DNA of 56,397 nucleotides from JBASNZ01 sp049657775. GTDB taxonomy: Bacteria; Actinomycetota; Coriobacteriia; Anaerosomatales; Anaerosomataceae. This document shows positions 24,108 to 32,310 of the stretch, one piece after another; the first letter of the stretch is position 1, and the number at the start of each line of letters is the position of its first letter. The notes under the pieces were generated by a model that did not search any database, was not told the DNA's origin, and worked only from the letters and a program-made list of their open reading frames with translations. The position numbers and the translations under genes were made by a program. The stretch is taken from assembly GCA_049657775.1 (NCBI GenBank), contig JBASNZ010000020.1, positions 1-56,397 of the forward strand. Reading direction: 5' to 3'.

Positions 24108-24392
24108 ATGACCAAGCTCAACATCTCGATGCCCGAGGAGTTGCTGGCGCGGATCGACGCCGAGGCTGGACTGCTCGGCATCTCGCGCAGCGGCCTCATC
24201 CAGGAGGCGTCCACCCTCTACATCGCCCGGTCGCAGTCCGATCGCGAAGCCGAGCAGCGACGGCTTCGGGCGGAGGCTGCGGCCAGGCGCATGAAGCGCA
24301 TCGGCGCGAAGATGGGCCTGTCGGCCGCGGATGACCCCGTGACGCTGCTAGCCGAGGCGCGCACCGCCGAGGAGTCCCGCCATGATCGCTGA
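24108..24392 (+). CDS. vapB: VapB-like ribbon-helix-helix antitoxin
   Basis: 94 aa. TKLNISMPEELLARIDAEAG then ISRSGLIQEASTLYIAR is a ribbon-helix-helix DNA-binding domain. The C-terminal half (rich in Arg/Ala, ending DDPVTLLAEARTAEESRHDR) would bind the toxin. It overlaps the VapC toxin gene by 11 bases and carries a perfect palindrome upstream. Confidence 0.8.
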   Translation: MTKLNISMPEELLARIDAEAGLLGISRSGLIQEASTLYIARSQSDREAEQRRLRAEAAARRMKRIGAKMGLSAADDPVTLLAEARTAEESRHDR

Positions 24393-24804
24393 CGCGCCCT
24401 TTGAGGTCGTTGATGCGAGCGTAGCGGTCAAGTGGTTCATCACTGACGATGAGGGCGGCGTTGCAGAGGCCGACCGGCTGCTCCAGCGCCACATCAACGG
24501 CGAGGTCCGCCTGGCGGCTCCGTCACTACTTGTCCACGAGGTGCTCAACGTGTTGCGCCGACCGAGTCGCGCTGTGCCGGATCTGCCGGAAGCGATGCGA
24601 GCGCTCTTTGATGTCGGGCTGGTGCTTGTGCCGCCGGACTGCGCACTGATGGTGCGTGCCGCCGAACTGGTGAGCGAGCAAGGACTGTCGACGTTCGATG
24701 CCGCATACGCGGCCCTGGCCGAGACGTTCCAGTGTGTGCTGGTCACGGCGGATCGCGGGCTCGCCCGCGCAGCCGGAGAGCGGCTGGAGACGCGGGTCGT
24801 GTAG
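24382..24804 (+). CDS. vapC: VapC-like PIN-domain ribonuclease toxin
   Basis: 140 aa. PIN-domain acidic residues appear in order: EVVDASVAVKWF (Asp), HEVLNVLRR (Glu), TFDAAYAALAE (Asp) and LVTADRGLARAA (Asp), consistent with a metal-dependent RNase cutting tRNA or rRNA. Partner antitoxin overlaps its start. The last 78 codons are repeated almost exactly at 26177-26407. Confidence 0.88.
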   Translation: MIADAPFEVVDASVAVKWFITDDEGGVAEADRLLQRHINGEVRLAAPSLLVHEVLNVLRRPSRAVPDLPEAMRALFDVGLVLVPPDCALMVRAAELVSEQGLSTFDAAYAALAETFQCVLVTADRGLARAAGERLETRVV

Positions 24805-24884
24805 GGTGAGGTAGCAGATGCGGTCCTACTCCTGCGGTGACGCGTCCGAGGAGGCAAGTGCGCGGTTGGCGAGACTACGGACTT

Positions 24885-25586
24885 CTAGTCGCGGGCTTCC
24901 CAATCGTAGTACAGGTCGTTGTACCGGATGGTGTAGACCGCCGAGTTGAGCTGCCCGAGCCTGTTCGACCAGCCCGTGTCCATCAGGCTCCAATACCCCT
25001 TTGCCGTGCGCAGTCTGAACAAATCGTGACGCCCCATGAAGAAGTAGGGTGGCTCACTGTCGTCCCAGTAGGCCTCAGTCTGCGTCCAAGAGGTATTGCT
25101 GATTGGATACGGCCACCAGTATCGTCCAAGTTGTGTCTCGTCGTAAAAGACGAGCCAGTGAGTCTGGCTGGAAGCGTCCTGTTGAATCCGGAGGGCGTGC
25201 CACGCGTCCTCCGGCACCACGATGTCCGAGAACGTCTTCCTGAACTCGTTGCCCGTGTCGTTGTAGTGCGTTCCCTCGGGGTAGACGATGTGAACCATCG
25301 GATGGAAATGTCCAGTGCCTCCCTCTTGGCCGATCTCCCACCCGAACGAAACAGGATGACTCGCCGTGGATGCATTCTCATTCTTCAGCTTGACGAGGTA
25401 GTATTCACCGAATCGATGCCGATCGATCACGCTGACTCGCGACTGCACTCCTGTTGCACCCATGCTCGTGCAACCCACTGCTGTTGTCGCTGTCCTCACC
25501 GCAGCTTCGGCTGGCACCGGCATGCATATCAGAGCAGCGCACAGCATGCCGAGCCCGCCCATCCTGGCCGTGCCACAGCGAATCAT
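24885..25586 (-). CDS. Secreted protein of unknown function
   Basis: 233 aa. The ATG at 25586 overlaps the stop of the upstream gene (ATGA). Signal peptide MIRCGTARMGGLGMLCAALI then CMPVPAEA. The mature part is rich in aromatic residues (GRYWWPYPISNTSW, EPPYFFMGRHDLFRL, YTIRYNDLYYDWEARD), beta-rich in appearance, with no recognised catalytic motif. Probably exported to the cell surface or medium. GC content is lower than the core genes, and it lies between the two vapC copies. Confidence 0.6.
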   Translation of the reverse strand: MIRCGTARMGGLGMLCAALICMPVPAEAAVRTATTAVGCTSMGATGVQSRVSVIDRHRFGEYYLVKLKNENASTASHPVSFGWEIGQEGGTGHFHPMVHIVYPEGTHYNDTGNEFRKTFSDIVVPEDAWHALRIQQDASSQTHWLVFYDETQLGRYWWPYPISNTSWTQTEAYWDDSEPPYFFMGRHDLFRLRTAKGYWSLMDTGWSNRLGQLNSAVYTIRYNDLYYDWEARD

Positions 25587-25933
25587 GGAACGGACGTTTC
25601 GATGACACTCCGGTCAAGATGAAGCAAGCCATTTGCATCAGGGATGAGCCTCGGTTCGACTCCTTGCGCTATCAGGCTCCGTACCTCATCACGATCCTCG
25701 GGTGCAACGTCATTCAGTTCAGCAAGTTCGGCCGCCTCATCGGGGCCCAGCTGTGCGGCTGGCGGTCCAGCGGTGCCTCCGCCCCCGAACGCCGGCTCCC
25801 GCGCACGGATCTCCGCCGGTGTCATTGACTCGACATCCTTCGCAGATAAGCGCGACGAAATGGCCTGCGCTGTACCCGCGAGAAGTAGTACAGCGCCAGC
25901 AGTAGCAAGAACTCGCCAAAAGCGCATTGCCAC
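25583..25933 (-). CDS. Short secreted protein coupled to the unknown secreted protein
   Basis: About 116 aa. GTG at 25933 best fits GGAGGGGG; the ATG at 25927 and GTG at 25942 are alternatives. Signal peptide (RFWRVLATAGAVLLLAGTAQ, then A). The mature part is low-complexity and acidic: DVESMTPAEIRAREPAFGGG, then DEAAELAELNDVAPEDRDEV. It overlaps the next gene by 4 bases. No family recognised. Confidence 0.55.
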   Translation of the reverse strand: MAMRFWRVLATAGAVLLLAGTAQAISSRLSAKDVESMTPAEIRAREPAFGGGGTAGPPAAQLGPDEAAELAELNDVAPEDRDEVRSLIAQGVEPRLIPDANGLLHLDRSVIETSVP

Positions 25934-25942
25934 CGCAGCCAC

Positions 25943-26176
25943 CCCCTCCCCAGGATTTGCGTTCTGGCATCGAGTATTCCCATTATGGTCAAGCGTGCGA
26001 CCTCACCGCCGCCCGTACCGTTCGACTATCGACTAGCGACCTCACGCAGAACTGGGAGGTGACGCTTCGTATACCGAGATGGTATAGACGGCGAGCTTCG
26101 GGTCCTCCGGTCGGCGGTCACTGGTGAGTGGCCCGCCGCGGTCACCTCGGAGTGGTCAACAGGCGCAGCCGCTGCC
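25943..26176. other. Intergenic gene debris
   Basis: No intact gene. On the minus strand around 26043-26100 a frame reads LAVYTISVYEASPPSSA then stop, resembling the C-terminus of the secreted protein at 24885 (SAVYTIRYNDLYYDWEARD). A palindrome TATACC-GAGAT-GGTATA (26070-26086) lies in the same place. This looks like a decayed second copy. Confidence 0.4.
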
Positions 26177-26407
26177 GCGCCCGATCTGCCCGAAGCGATG
26201 CGAGCGCTCTTTGATGTCGGGCTGGCGCTCGTGCCGCCAGCCTGCGAACTGATGGTGGGTGCTGCCGAACTGGTGAGTGAGCAAGGACTGTCGACCTTCG
26301 ATGCCGCATACGCGGCCCTGGCCGAGACGCTCGGGTGTGTGCTGGTCACGGCGGATCGCGGGCTCGCCCGCGCAGCCGGAGAGCGGCTGGAGACGCGGGT
26401 CGTGTAG
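26177..26407 (+). pseudogene. Truncated vapC copy
   Basis: Encodes PDLPEAMRALFDVGLALVPP onward to the identical C-terminus RAAGERLETRVV and stop. It differs from the intact VapC (24382) at only a few positions but lacks the first half, including the first catalytic Asp and the Glu. No antitoxin precedes it. It is a partial duplication; whether recombination between the copies can loop out the 1.6 kb between them is open. Confidence 0.8.
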
Positions 26408-26420
26408 CGGGATGGGGGCT

Positions 26421-26840
26421 CTACGGCGAGACACCCCATACCAGATAACGACCATCGTATTCGCCGACATAGACCGTGGCACTCGCGATGACCGACGTCT
26501 CTCCCACTGGCCTTATCGAGATCACATAGCCGCGGTCGTTCGGGTCCTCACCCGCCGAGATGACGTCGTCAATCGCCACATCCACCCCCCGGCTGTCTGT
26601 TGCTTCCAGCCCGAAGTAGTCCATTCGAATTGCGGGCAGGTCTTCGGCCGTCAGCTCCGGCACGGAAACCTCCACGGCTGCGGAGTCATCACCCGAGACG
26701 ACTGCTCGTGCGAATCGCTCCACCGCCGCAGAAGGGCTTGGGGCGCCCCGCGGTGTCGAGGGATGGCACCCACACCCCAAGAGAGCGACCAGAATCAGCA
26801 CGAACCCAACCCACGTGAGTCCCCTGCTGAGTCCACTCAT
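26421..26840 (-). CDS. Lipoprotein of unknown function (b)
   Basis: 139 aa from the ATG at 26840 with GGAGACTCAC upstream. Lipobox FVLILVALLGCGCHPS (Cys23) after a hydrophobic signal. The mature domain (AAVERFARAVVSGDDSAAVE) resembles residues 40-60 of the lipoprotein at 26932, and the two look like distant paralogues of an NTF2/cystatin-like fold. Third gene after the Rhs tip, on the same strand; a surface-anchored protective role is one possibility. Confidence 0.6.
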   Translation of the reverse strand: MSGLSRGLTWVGFVLILVALLGCGCHPSTPRGAPSPSAAVERFARAVVSGDDSAAVEVSVPELTAEDLPAIRMDYFGLEATDSRGVDVAIDDVISAGEDPNDRGYVISIRPVGETSVIASATVYVGEYDGRYLVWGVSP

Positions 26841-26931
26841 GTGAGTCTCCGTTCAGATGCGGACCTGACGCGACGCGCGTGCCAGCCTCGCGTGCGCGGT
26901 GGGCTGACACCTCTATCGACCCGATGGCCAG

Positions 26932-27369
26932 TCAGTCCAACGAGTAGCCGCCGGTGGCCAGCACCTCACCCTTGCGGCTGAGCATCTCTACCATGGCGCG
27001 CCGCACCTGGGGTTTCCCATCAACTTTGAATTCGACCTCATAGCCGAACTCCTGGAGCTCCGTGCTATCACCCAGAACCATGTCCGGAGGCGGAAGCTCG
27101 ACGCGCCTGACGCTGACGACCTCAACCACGCCTTCGGAGTCAACGGCGAGGTCTTCTTGCCGCATGACCAGAACCTCCTCCTCCGGCCAAGCATGCCCCG
27201 TGGCGCGGATGAGCGCGGCTTCATCGCCACCGACCACCCCCTTGATGTAGTCCGCTGCCAGGGTCTCGGGTTCAACGGATCTGCACCCGGCCGCCGAAGC
27301 AAGGACCGTCGCACACGACAAGATCGCAACAAGCAGCCACTTTCCGCGAGTTGGTGTGGTTCGTGTCAT
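26932..27369 (-). CDS. Lipoprotein of unknown function (a), next to the Rhs tip
   Basis: 145 aa from the ATG at 27369; a GTG at 27381 is possible. Lipobox LSCATVLASAAGCRSVE. The mature part (LAADYIKGVVGGDEAALIRA, EVVSVRRVELPPP, GYEVEFKVDGKPQVRRAM) has an NTF2-like look. It starts 12 bases after the Rhs stop codon, the usual place of an immunity gene, but no immunity family is recognised. Confidence 0.6.
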   Translation of the reverse strand: MTRTTPTRGKWLLVAILSCATVLASAAGCRSVEPETLAADYIKGVVGGDEAALIRATGHAWPEEEVLVMRQEDLAVDSEGVVEVVSVRRVELPPPDMVLGDSTELQEFGYEVEFKVDGKPQVRRAMVEMLSRKGEVLATGGYSLD

Positions 27370-27381
27370 CAACTGCACCAC

Positions 27382-28914
27382 CTATCGGATCCGAGAGTAG
27401 CGAACGTCGCTTGCCATCTTCGACCCGCCGCCTGAGCTGCTGCGCTTGGGACGGCGGCTACCGAACGGATTCGCGAGAACGAGGCGTACGGTGCCCGGCC
27501 ACTGCACTCCATCCGCGTATAGCCCCACTGCCTTGAACTTGGCGGTAACCGCGCGAACCCAGTGAGACTCGCACCTCATCGAGAAGCTCAAGAGCATGGA
27601 TGTGTTTCGCTGACCACTCACCGCGCTCGATGCGGTGCTGGTAAGCACTCTGCCATCGTAGGCCTTCCCGGCGCCATCCCGCATTCGTCGGGTAAGCCGA
27701 CCGCTCAGCCATGCATCTGTCGACCTGGACATGGATCCTCGGATGTACCCGTACACTCTCAAGACCCCGTCTCTGAATACCCAGTGCGCGACAAGTTCCG
27801 TGGTGCCAATCTGCTTTGCCTCAGGAACCAGAACCGATGTCACCGCATCCGCGACGAACTCCCGGTTCGCTTGGGTGAGCATCCAGAATGTAGCTTCGCA
27901 CTTGGTCCCGGTAATCCAATGACTGCTTGAGACTCGCTTCGACCACAGCCCACTCGGATCCACTTTCCCCACCGGGTCCCCGCCGCAGTACTGGTACGCG
28001 CTCTCCTCGCCGTCGGCCTTGGCGGGGTCCTTCGTGATGAACTGCGCGGTCGCCGGGTCATAGTAGCGCTGGGAGCAGTAATAGAGCCCCGAGAAGTCAT
28101 CGTAGCAGTATCCCGCGTAGCGGAGCACGTTCGCCTCCGCGATCGCTCCTGCAAGTGCGGCGGAGACCGTGGCGGTCCCAGTCGTCGCGACCGCGCCCGG
28201 GTTCCCGTAGGCGTCGTACGTCATGAGGGCGAAGGGGACGCCTGATGCGTCCACGAGCTCGGAAGTGTCCCCACGGTCCGTCGTGACGAACCCGAAGGCG
28301 ACAGGCGCGCTCGTCTCACTGCCGGCGAAGACACCGGCGTACGGGCCCCCAGCGGCGTCTGACAGGTACGTCACACTCCACGTGGTCCCGTCACTCCGCT
28401 CGGCTGCAAGCGCGAGCAAGGAGAGCCCCTCGTATGTGAAGGTCGAAGTCGTGGTGACGCTGGCGCTCGTTACGACCGAACGTGAGCGCTGACCGTACGC
28501 GTCGTAGGCGAATGCCGCGGAGATGCCGCGTGCGGTGTCCGTGTAGGTGATGAGACGGTCCGCGTCATCGAAGCCGTAGCGCACGGCGGAAGGCGCAGCG
28601 GGCGTGCCTGAGGTGACGCGGCGTCCCCTGGAGTCGAAGTCAAAGACCGTCGTGGTCGTCGTGCCGGATACGATGGCCGAGATGCGGTTCGACACCCCGT
28701 ACTTGAGCGTGGCCGTCGGCTCGACGCCGCGCTTGATGCCCGTGAGGTTGCCGGAGCCATCCTCGTAGGCGTAGTGCGTCGTCGGCATGCCGGTGATGGT
28801 CGCGGTCTCGAGCCGGCCCTCGGGCGTGTAGGTGTAATCCGCGGTCCATTCCGTATGCGGGCCGAACTGGTAGACGGCGGTCTCGCTCACCTTGCGGCCG
28901 GTCGTCCCGTACAT
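27382..28914 (-). CDS. Rhs-repeat C-terminal fragment with a variable tip domain
   Basis: 510 aa from the first ATG; the Rhs frame is open further, to a TGA at 29023-29025, so the normal several-thousand-residue N-terminal part is missing. YD-repeat pieces (YAYEDGSGNLTGI, YGFDDADRLITYTD, FAYDAYGQRSR) lead to the Rhs core motif (LRYAGYCYDDFSGLYYCSQR then YYDPATAQFITKDP). After DPSGLW comes a tip of about 190 aa with no recognised fold; in Rhs proteins this part is a polymorphic toxin. It is followed at once by two lipoprotein genes. It may be an orphan tip left by recombination. Confidence 0.75.
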   Translation of the reverse strand: MYGTTGRKVSETAVYQFGPHTEWTADYTYTPEGRLETATITGMPTTHYAYEDGSGNLTGIKRGVEPTATLKYGVSNRISAIVSGTTTTTVFDFDSRGRRVTSGTPAAPSAVRYGFDDADRLITYTDTARGISAAFAYDAYGQRSRSVVTSASVTTTSTFTYEGLSLLALAAERSDGTTWSVTYLSDAAGGPYAGVFAGSETSAPVAFGFVTTDRGDTSELVDASGVPFALMTYDAYGNPGAVATTGTATVSAALAGAIAEANVLRYAGYCYDDFSGLYYCSQRYYDPATAQFITKDPAKADGEESAYQYCGGDPVGKVDPSGLWSKRVSSSHWITGTKCEATFWMLTQANREFVADAVTSVLVPEAKQIGTTELVAHWVFRDGVLRVYGYIRGSMSRSTDAWLSGRLTRRMRDGAGKAYDGRVLTSTASSAVSGQRNTSMLLSFSMRCESHWVRAVTAKFKAVGLYADGVQWPGTVRLVLANPFGSRRPKRSSSGGGSKMASDVRYSRIR

Positions 28915-29192
28915 CCGCTCGATGCCATCCTCGCCTTGTGCGGCATACCCGTAGCCGGTCTCCTCATCGATCCGTCCCGAACCGTCGTAGAAGAGCTCCC
29001 TTGTGAGCGTCCCTAGCCTGAATCAGTTCCGAGAGGCAGCACTCCGGGACAGGCTGACGTCTCTCACGCCTCACTCCCGCCCGTACCGCTCCGTCCTTGC
29101 ATGGCCTACAATGCACGCATGGCAGCGCGAGCAGGGGCGTCGCGCGCCGCGTTCGGTGGTAAGCCCCACGACGCATCCCGAAAGGACGCCGC

Positions 29193-30077
29193 GTGTCACT
29201 TCCCCAACTTGTCCCCGACGCACAGGGCAAAGTGCGCGATATCTTCGACCTGGGCGATCGCCTTCTCATCATCGCCACCGACCGCCTCAGCGCCTTCGAC
29301 GTCATCCTGCCCGACCCCATCCCGTACAAAGGCGAAGTCCTCACCAAGATCTCGCTCTTCTGGTTCGACCACCTGCGCGATGTCGTGCCCAACCATCTCA
29401 TCTCGGCCGACACGTGCGATCTGCCCGAGGAGTACATCGACCACGCTGGCACGTTTGCCGGTCGCATGATGCTCGTGAAGAAGGCCACGGTCTTCCCGGT
29501 CGAGTGCATCGTGCGCGGGTACCTGGCGGGTTCGGGCTGGAAGGAGTACCGCGAGCACGGCACCGTCTGCGGACAGGAGCTCCCGGCCGGACTCGTCGAG
29601 TCGCAGAAGCTGCCCGAGCCCATCTTCACGCCGTCGACCAAGGCCGATATCGGCGATCACGACGAGAACATCAGCTTCGAGCGCATGGTCGAGATCATCG
29701 GCGCTGAGCACGCCTCGGCACTCCATGATGCGTCGATCGCGCTCTACACCCGCGCGGCCGAGCATGCCCGCAACTGCGGCATTATCATCGCCGACACCAA
29801 GTTCGAGTTCGGCCTGGTCGATGGCCAGGTCACGCTCGTAGACGAGGTCCTCACACCCGACTCGTCGCGCTTCTGGCCGTCGGAGACCTACGAGGCCGGA
29901 CACGGCCAGCCCAGCTACGACAAGCAGTTCGTGCGCGACTGGCTGGAGGCGAGCGGCTGGGACAAGAAGGCGCCCGCGCCTGTCCTCCCCGAGGACATCA
30001 TCGTGGTCACCGCCGAGAAGTACATCGAGGCCTACGAGGCCATAACGGACGAACCGTTCGTCCCCGAGGGAGACTGA
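29193..30077 (+). CDS. purC: Phosphoribosylaminoimidazole-succinocarboxamide synthase
   Basis: 294 aa, GTG start. SAICAR synthetase motifs: GKVRDIFDLGDRLLIIATDR, VVPNHLISADT, VECIVRGYLAGSGWKEYREH, IIIADTKFEFGLVDG and LVDEVLTPDSSRFW. It joins CAIR and aspartate with ATP in purine synthesis. The size matches the longer bacterial/fungal-type PurC. A TACAAT -10 at 29107-29112 implies an untranslated leader of about 75 nt. The first of the purine genes in this window. Confidence 0.95.
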   Translation: MSLPQLVPDAQGKVRDIFDLGDRLLIIATDRLSAFDVILPDPIPYKGEVLTKISLFWFDHLRDVVPNHLISADTCDLPEEYIDHAGTFAGRMMLVKKATVFPVECIVRGYLAGSGWKEYREHGTVCGQELPAGLVESQKLPEPIFTPSTKADIGDHDENISFERMVEIIGAEHASALHDASIALYTRAAEHARNCGIIIADTKFEFGLVDGQVTLVDEVLTPDSSRFWPSETYEAGHGQPSYDKQFVRDWLEASGWDKKAPAPVLPEDIIVVTAEKYIEAYEAITDEPFVPEGD

Positions 30078-30078
30078 C

Positions 30079-30510
30079 ATGGCCCGCAGAAGCCCGACGA
30101 ACCCTCGCTACGGCAAGGACGCCAAGGTCGGGTCCACGCGCCGGAGCGCATCATCCCTCAAGCCCAAGCGCGAGGCGGGAGAGACCGGCTCAAAGCCCGT
30201 CCCCAAGGCCAAGCCTAAGAGCGACGCCAAGAAGGCTCGGCCGAGCATGTCCGAGATCATGCCCACCTCACCCGAGATCAAGAAGTGGCGCACCATCTGG
30301 TACGCGCTGCTTGCGATCATGATCGCGTCCTGGCTCGTGGAGATGTACTGGCCCGGACTCAGGACGAATCAGACGGCCCAGGTCGTTGGGCTCGCCATCA
30401 CCAGCGGTGCGTTCCTTGCGGCGATGTACATCGAGCTCGTCAAGATCAGGTCGCTGCGCAAAGCGCTTATCGAGGAGCAGAAGGCGGCCAAGAAGAAAGG
30501 CAAGTCGTGA
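30079..30510 (+). CDS. Small membrane protein with basic N-terminus
   Basis: 143 aa, ATG directly after the purC stop. Residues 1-60 are Lys/Arg/Ser/Pro-rich and likely disordered (NPRYGKDAKVGSTRRSASSL). Two membrane segments follow (WYALLAIMIASWLVEMYW and VVGLAITSGAFLAAMYIELV), with a basic tail. Overlaps the next gene by 4 bases. Unknown function; the operon location is conserved-looking but not informative. Confidence 0.65.
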   Translation: MARRSPTNPRYGKDAKVGSTRRSASSLKPKREAGETGSKPVPKAKPKSDAKKARPSMSEIMPTSPEIKKWRTIWYALLAIMIASWLVEMYWPGLRTNQTAQVVGLAITSGAFLAAMYIELVKIRSLRKALIEEQKAAKKKGKS

Positions 30511-30800
30511 GCTTCAGAGAGCTGCCGCGCCACGTACGCGTGCACATGATCATCGGCTGGATCGGGATGGTGCTCGCAGGCCTCGGAATACTCGGCTTCA
30601 TCTTCTCGTTCAACGACGTGGCGGGCCCGTCCCGCTGGGCAAACGACGTCAACCGCGATATCCCGTGGTTTGCCTACATCTCGATCTTCACGTGGGCGGC
30701 AGGTATCCTCCTTGCCTGGTACGGTCGGCATCGGATCAACATCGCGGTGCGCAAGCGTCAAGACGAGCTTGCCGGTGCCGCCAAGGTGGACCTCGACTGA
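30507..30800 (+). CDS. Two-span membrane protein
   Basis: 97 aa from the GTG at 30507 (GTGA overlap). Membrane segments IIGWIGMVLAGLGILGFIFS and AYISIFTWAAGILLAWYG; the rest is short loops, with an amphipathic C-terminus. Not recognised. Sits between purC and purS, so it is probably co-transcribed with the purine genes. Confidence 0.6.
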   Translation: MSFRELPRHVRVHMIIGWIGMVLAGLGILGFIFSFNDVAGPSRWANDVNRDIPWFAYISIFTWAAGILLAWYGRHRINIAVRKRQDELAGAAKVDLD

Positions 30801-30813
30801 AGGGGCGGTAAGC

Positions 30814-31056
30814 GTGGCGCGATTTGAGATCTATGTGACGTACAAGAAGGGCATCTTCGACCCGCCTGGCGCCACAGCCGAGCGCGCGCTGCAGAACCTG
30901 GGCTACTCGGAAGTCTCCTCGGTCAAGATCGGCAAGTACATCCAGCTCGAGGTGGCCGATGGCACGCCCGAGGCCCGCGTGCGCGAGATGTGCGACCGGC
31001 TGCTGGCCAACCCGGTCATCGAGGACTACCGCATCGAGACCGTCGGGGAGGCGTAG
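30814..31056 (+). CDS. purS: FGAM synthase subunit PurS
   Basis: 80 aa from the GTG at 30814. FEIYVTYKKGIFDPPGATAE then RALQNLGYSEVSSVKIGKYI is the PurS fold, and CDRLLANPVIEDYRIE the end. It bridges PurQ and PurL in the Gram-positive type three-part FGAM synthase. purQ follows 3 bases later. Confidence 0.93.
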   Translation: MARFEIYVTYKKGIFDPPGATAERALQNLGYSEVSSVKIGKYIQLEVADGTPEARVREMCDRLLANPVIEDYRIETVGEA

Positions 31057-31059
31057 GGC

Positions 31060-31758
31060 ATGCGCTTTGGCGTTGTCATCTTCCCGGGCTCCAACTGCGA
31101 GCAAGACGTCATCCACGCGGCGAGGGTCCTTGGCCACCAGGCCGAGTTCGTCTGGCATGGCGACACCGACCTCACCGGCTTTGACGCGATCGTGCTCCCG
31201 GGTGGGTTCAGCTACGGCGACTACATCCGCTGCGGCGCGGTGGCGCGCTTCTCGCCGGTCATGGCCGAAGTGATCCGCTTCGCCGAGGCGGGACGCCCCG
31301 TGCTTGGCATCTGCAACGGCTTCCAGATCCTTGCCGAGGCGCATCTGCTCCCAGGCGCGCTCCTGCGCAACAGTGGCCTCAAGTTCATCTGCCACTCGGT
31401 GCCGCTGCGTGCCGAGGAGAGCGTGTGCCAGTGGCTCGACGTGGCGCCCGGCACGGTGCTGCACATCCCCGTGAACCACAACGAAGGCAACTTCATCTGC
31501 GATGCCGAGACGCTCGAGCGTCTCAACGCCAACGGGCAAGTCGTGCTGCGCTACTGCGAGCCCGACGGTACGCGCGCGGCGGGCGGCAGCGCCCCCAACG
31601 GCGCGCTCGACGACATCGCCGGCATCTGCAACGAGCGCGGCAACGTGTTCGGTCTGATGCCGCACCCCGAGCGGGTCGTGGACCCGGCGATCGGCGGCAC
31701 CGACGGCCGTCACGTGTTTGAGAGTATCGTCCGCAACCTTGAGGCGGTGGCAGGCTAG
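31060..31758 (+). CDS. purQ: FGAM synthase subunit PurQ (glutamine amidotransferase)
   Basis: 232 aa. Class I amidotransferase: VVIFPGSNCEQDVIHAARVL start, LPGGFSYGDYIRCGA, nucleophile Cys in GRPVLGICNGFQIL, and the His/Glu pair in GLMPHPERVVDPAIGG. It supplies ammonia for the FGAM synthase with PurS and the small-type PurL at 34127. Confidence 0.95.
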   Translation: MRFGVVIFPGSNCEQDVIHAARVLGHQAEFVWHGDTDLTGFDAIVLPGGFSYGDYIRCGAVARFSPVMAEVIRFAEAGRPVLGICNGFQILAEAHLLPGALLRNSGLKFICHSVPLRAEESVCQWLDVAPGTVLHIPVNHNEGNFICDAETLERLNANGQVVLRYCEPDGTRAAGGSAPNGALDDIAGICNERGNVFGLMPHPERVVDPAIGGTDGRHVFESIVRNLEAVAG

Positions 31759-32139
31759 ATGCATCCCGACACCCTTACCGGACCGCTCGCGATCTTCTTG
31801 CAGGGACTCGCATTCGTGCTCGTCGCGGGTGCGCTCTTTGTGCTCGTGCACGCGCTCGGCCGCAAGGCGGAGCGGTGGAAGCATTCCTGGTCGCGCTGGG
31901 TATGGGTGGTGCTGGCCGCCGAGTACATCCTCGCGTTCGCGGGGGAGTTCATCTTCAAGAACGAACTTGCGGCAACCATCTTCGGCATCTCATACATGGT
32001 CGCCCTCGTCGTTGACGTCGCCTACCTGTTGCGGGTGGTGTTCCCGGCTAGACGCGAGGCGCCTGCGGCCGAAGCGCCCGCCGTCGAGGGACCCGAACAG
32101 TCGGCGCAAGAGCCGCCCGAGGACCTCACGTTCGAGTAA
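31759..32139 (+). CDS. Small membrane protein
   Basis: 126 aa, ATG immediately after the purQ stop. Three membrane segments (GPLAIFLQGLAFVLVAGALF, WVWVVLAAEYILAFAG and ISYMVALVVDVAYLLRVV), then a soluble acidic, Ala/Pro/Glu-rich tail (EAPAAEAPAVEGPEQSAQEP). Unknown. Confidence 0.6.
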   Translation: MHPDTLTGPLAIFLQGLAFVLVAGALFVLVHALGRKAERWKHSWSRWVWVVLAAEYILAFAGEFIFKNELAATIFGISYMVALVVDVAYLLRVVFPARREAPAAEAPAVEGPEQSAQEPPEDLTFE

Positions 32140-32246
32140 CGCGCCGACGCGCGGCCCGCCGGGTTGGTGTCTCTCGATTCCAGGCGCTTCGCGTATGGCC
32201 CCGCCGGTAGGTCGACCATCCGGCAACGGCACTCACTCGATTGCTA

Positions 32247-32274
32247 TTTACAAATCCGCTATGTAGACGATAAT
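32247..32274 (+). promoter_or_regulatory. Promoter of the Fic gene
   Basis: TTTACA (32247-32252) and GATAAT (32269-32274) with a 16-bp spacer, inside a strikingly AT-rich pocket that has no counterpart in the purine genes. Confidence 0.55.
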
Positions 32275-32310
32275 AGTGGCTACCTGTTCGCACGGTGCAG
32301 GATGGTGGTC

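Noticed and set aside
26177..26407. Treating the second vapC as a functional toxin
   Set aside because: It lacks the first half, including the first catalytic Asp and the Glu, and has no partner antitoxin.
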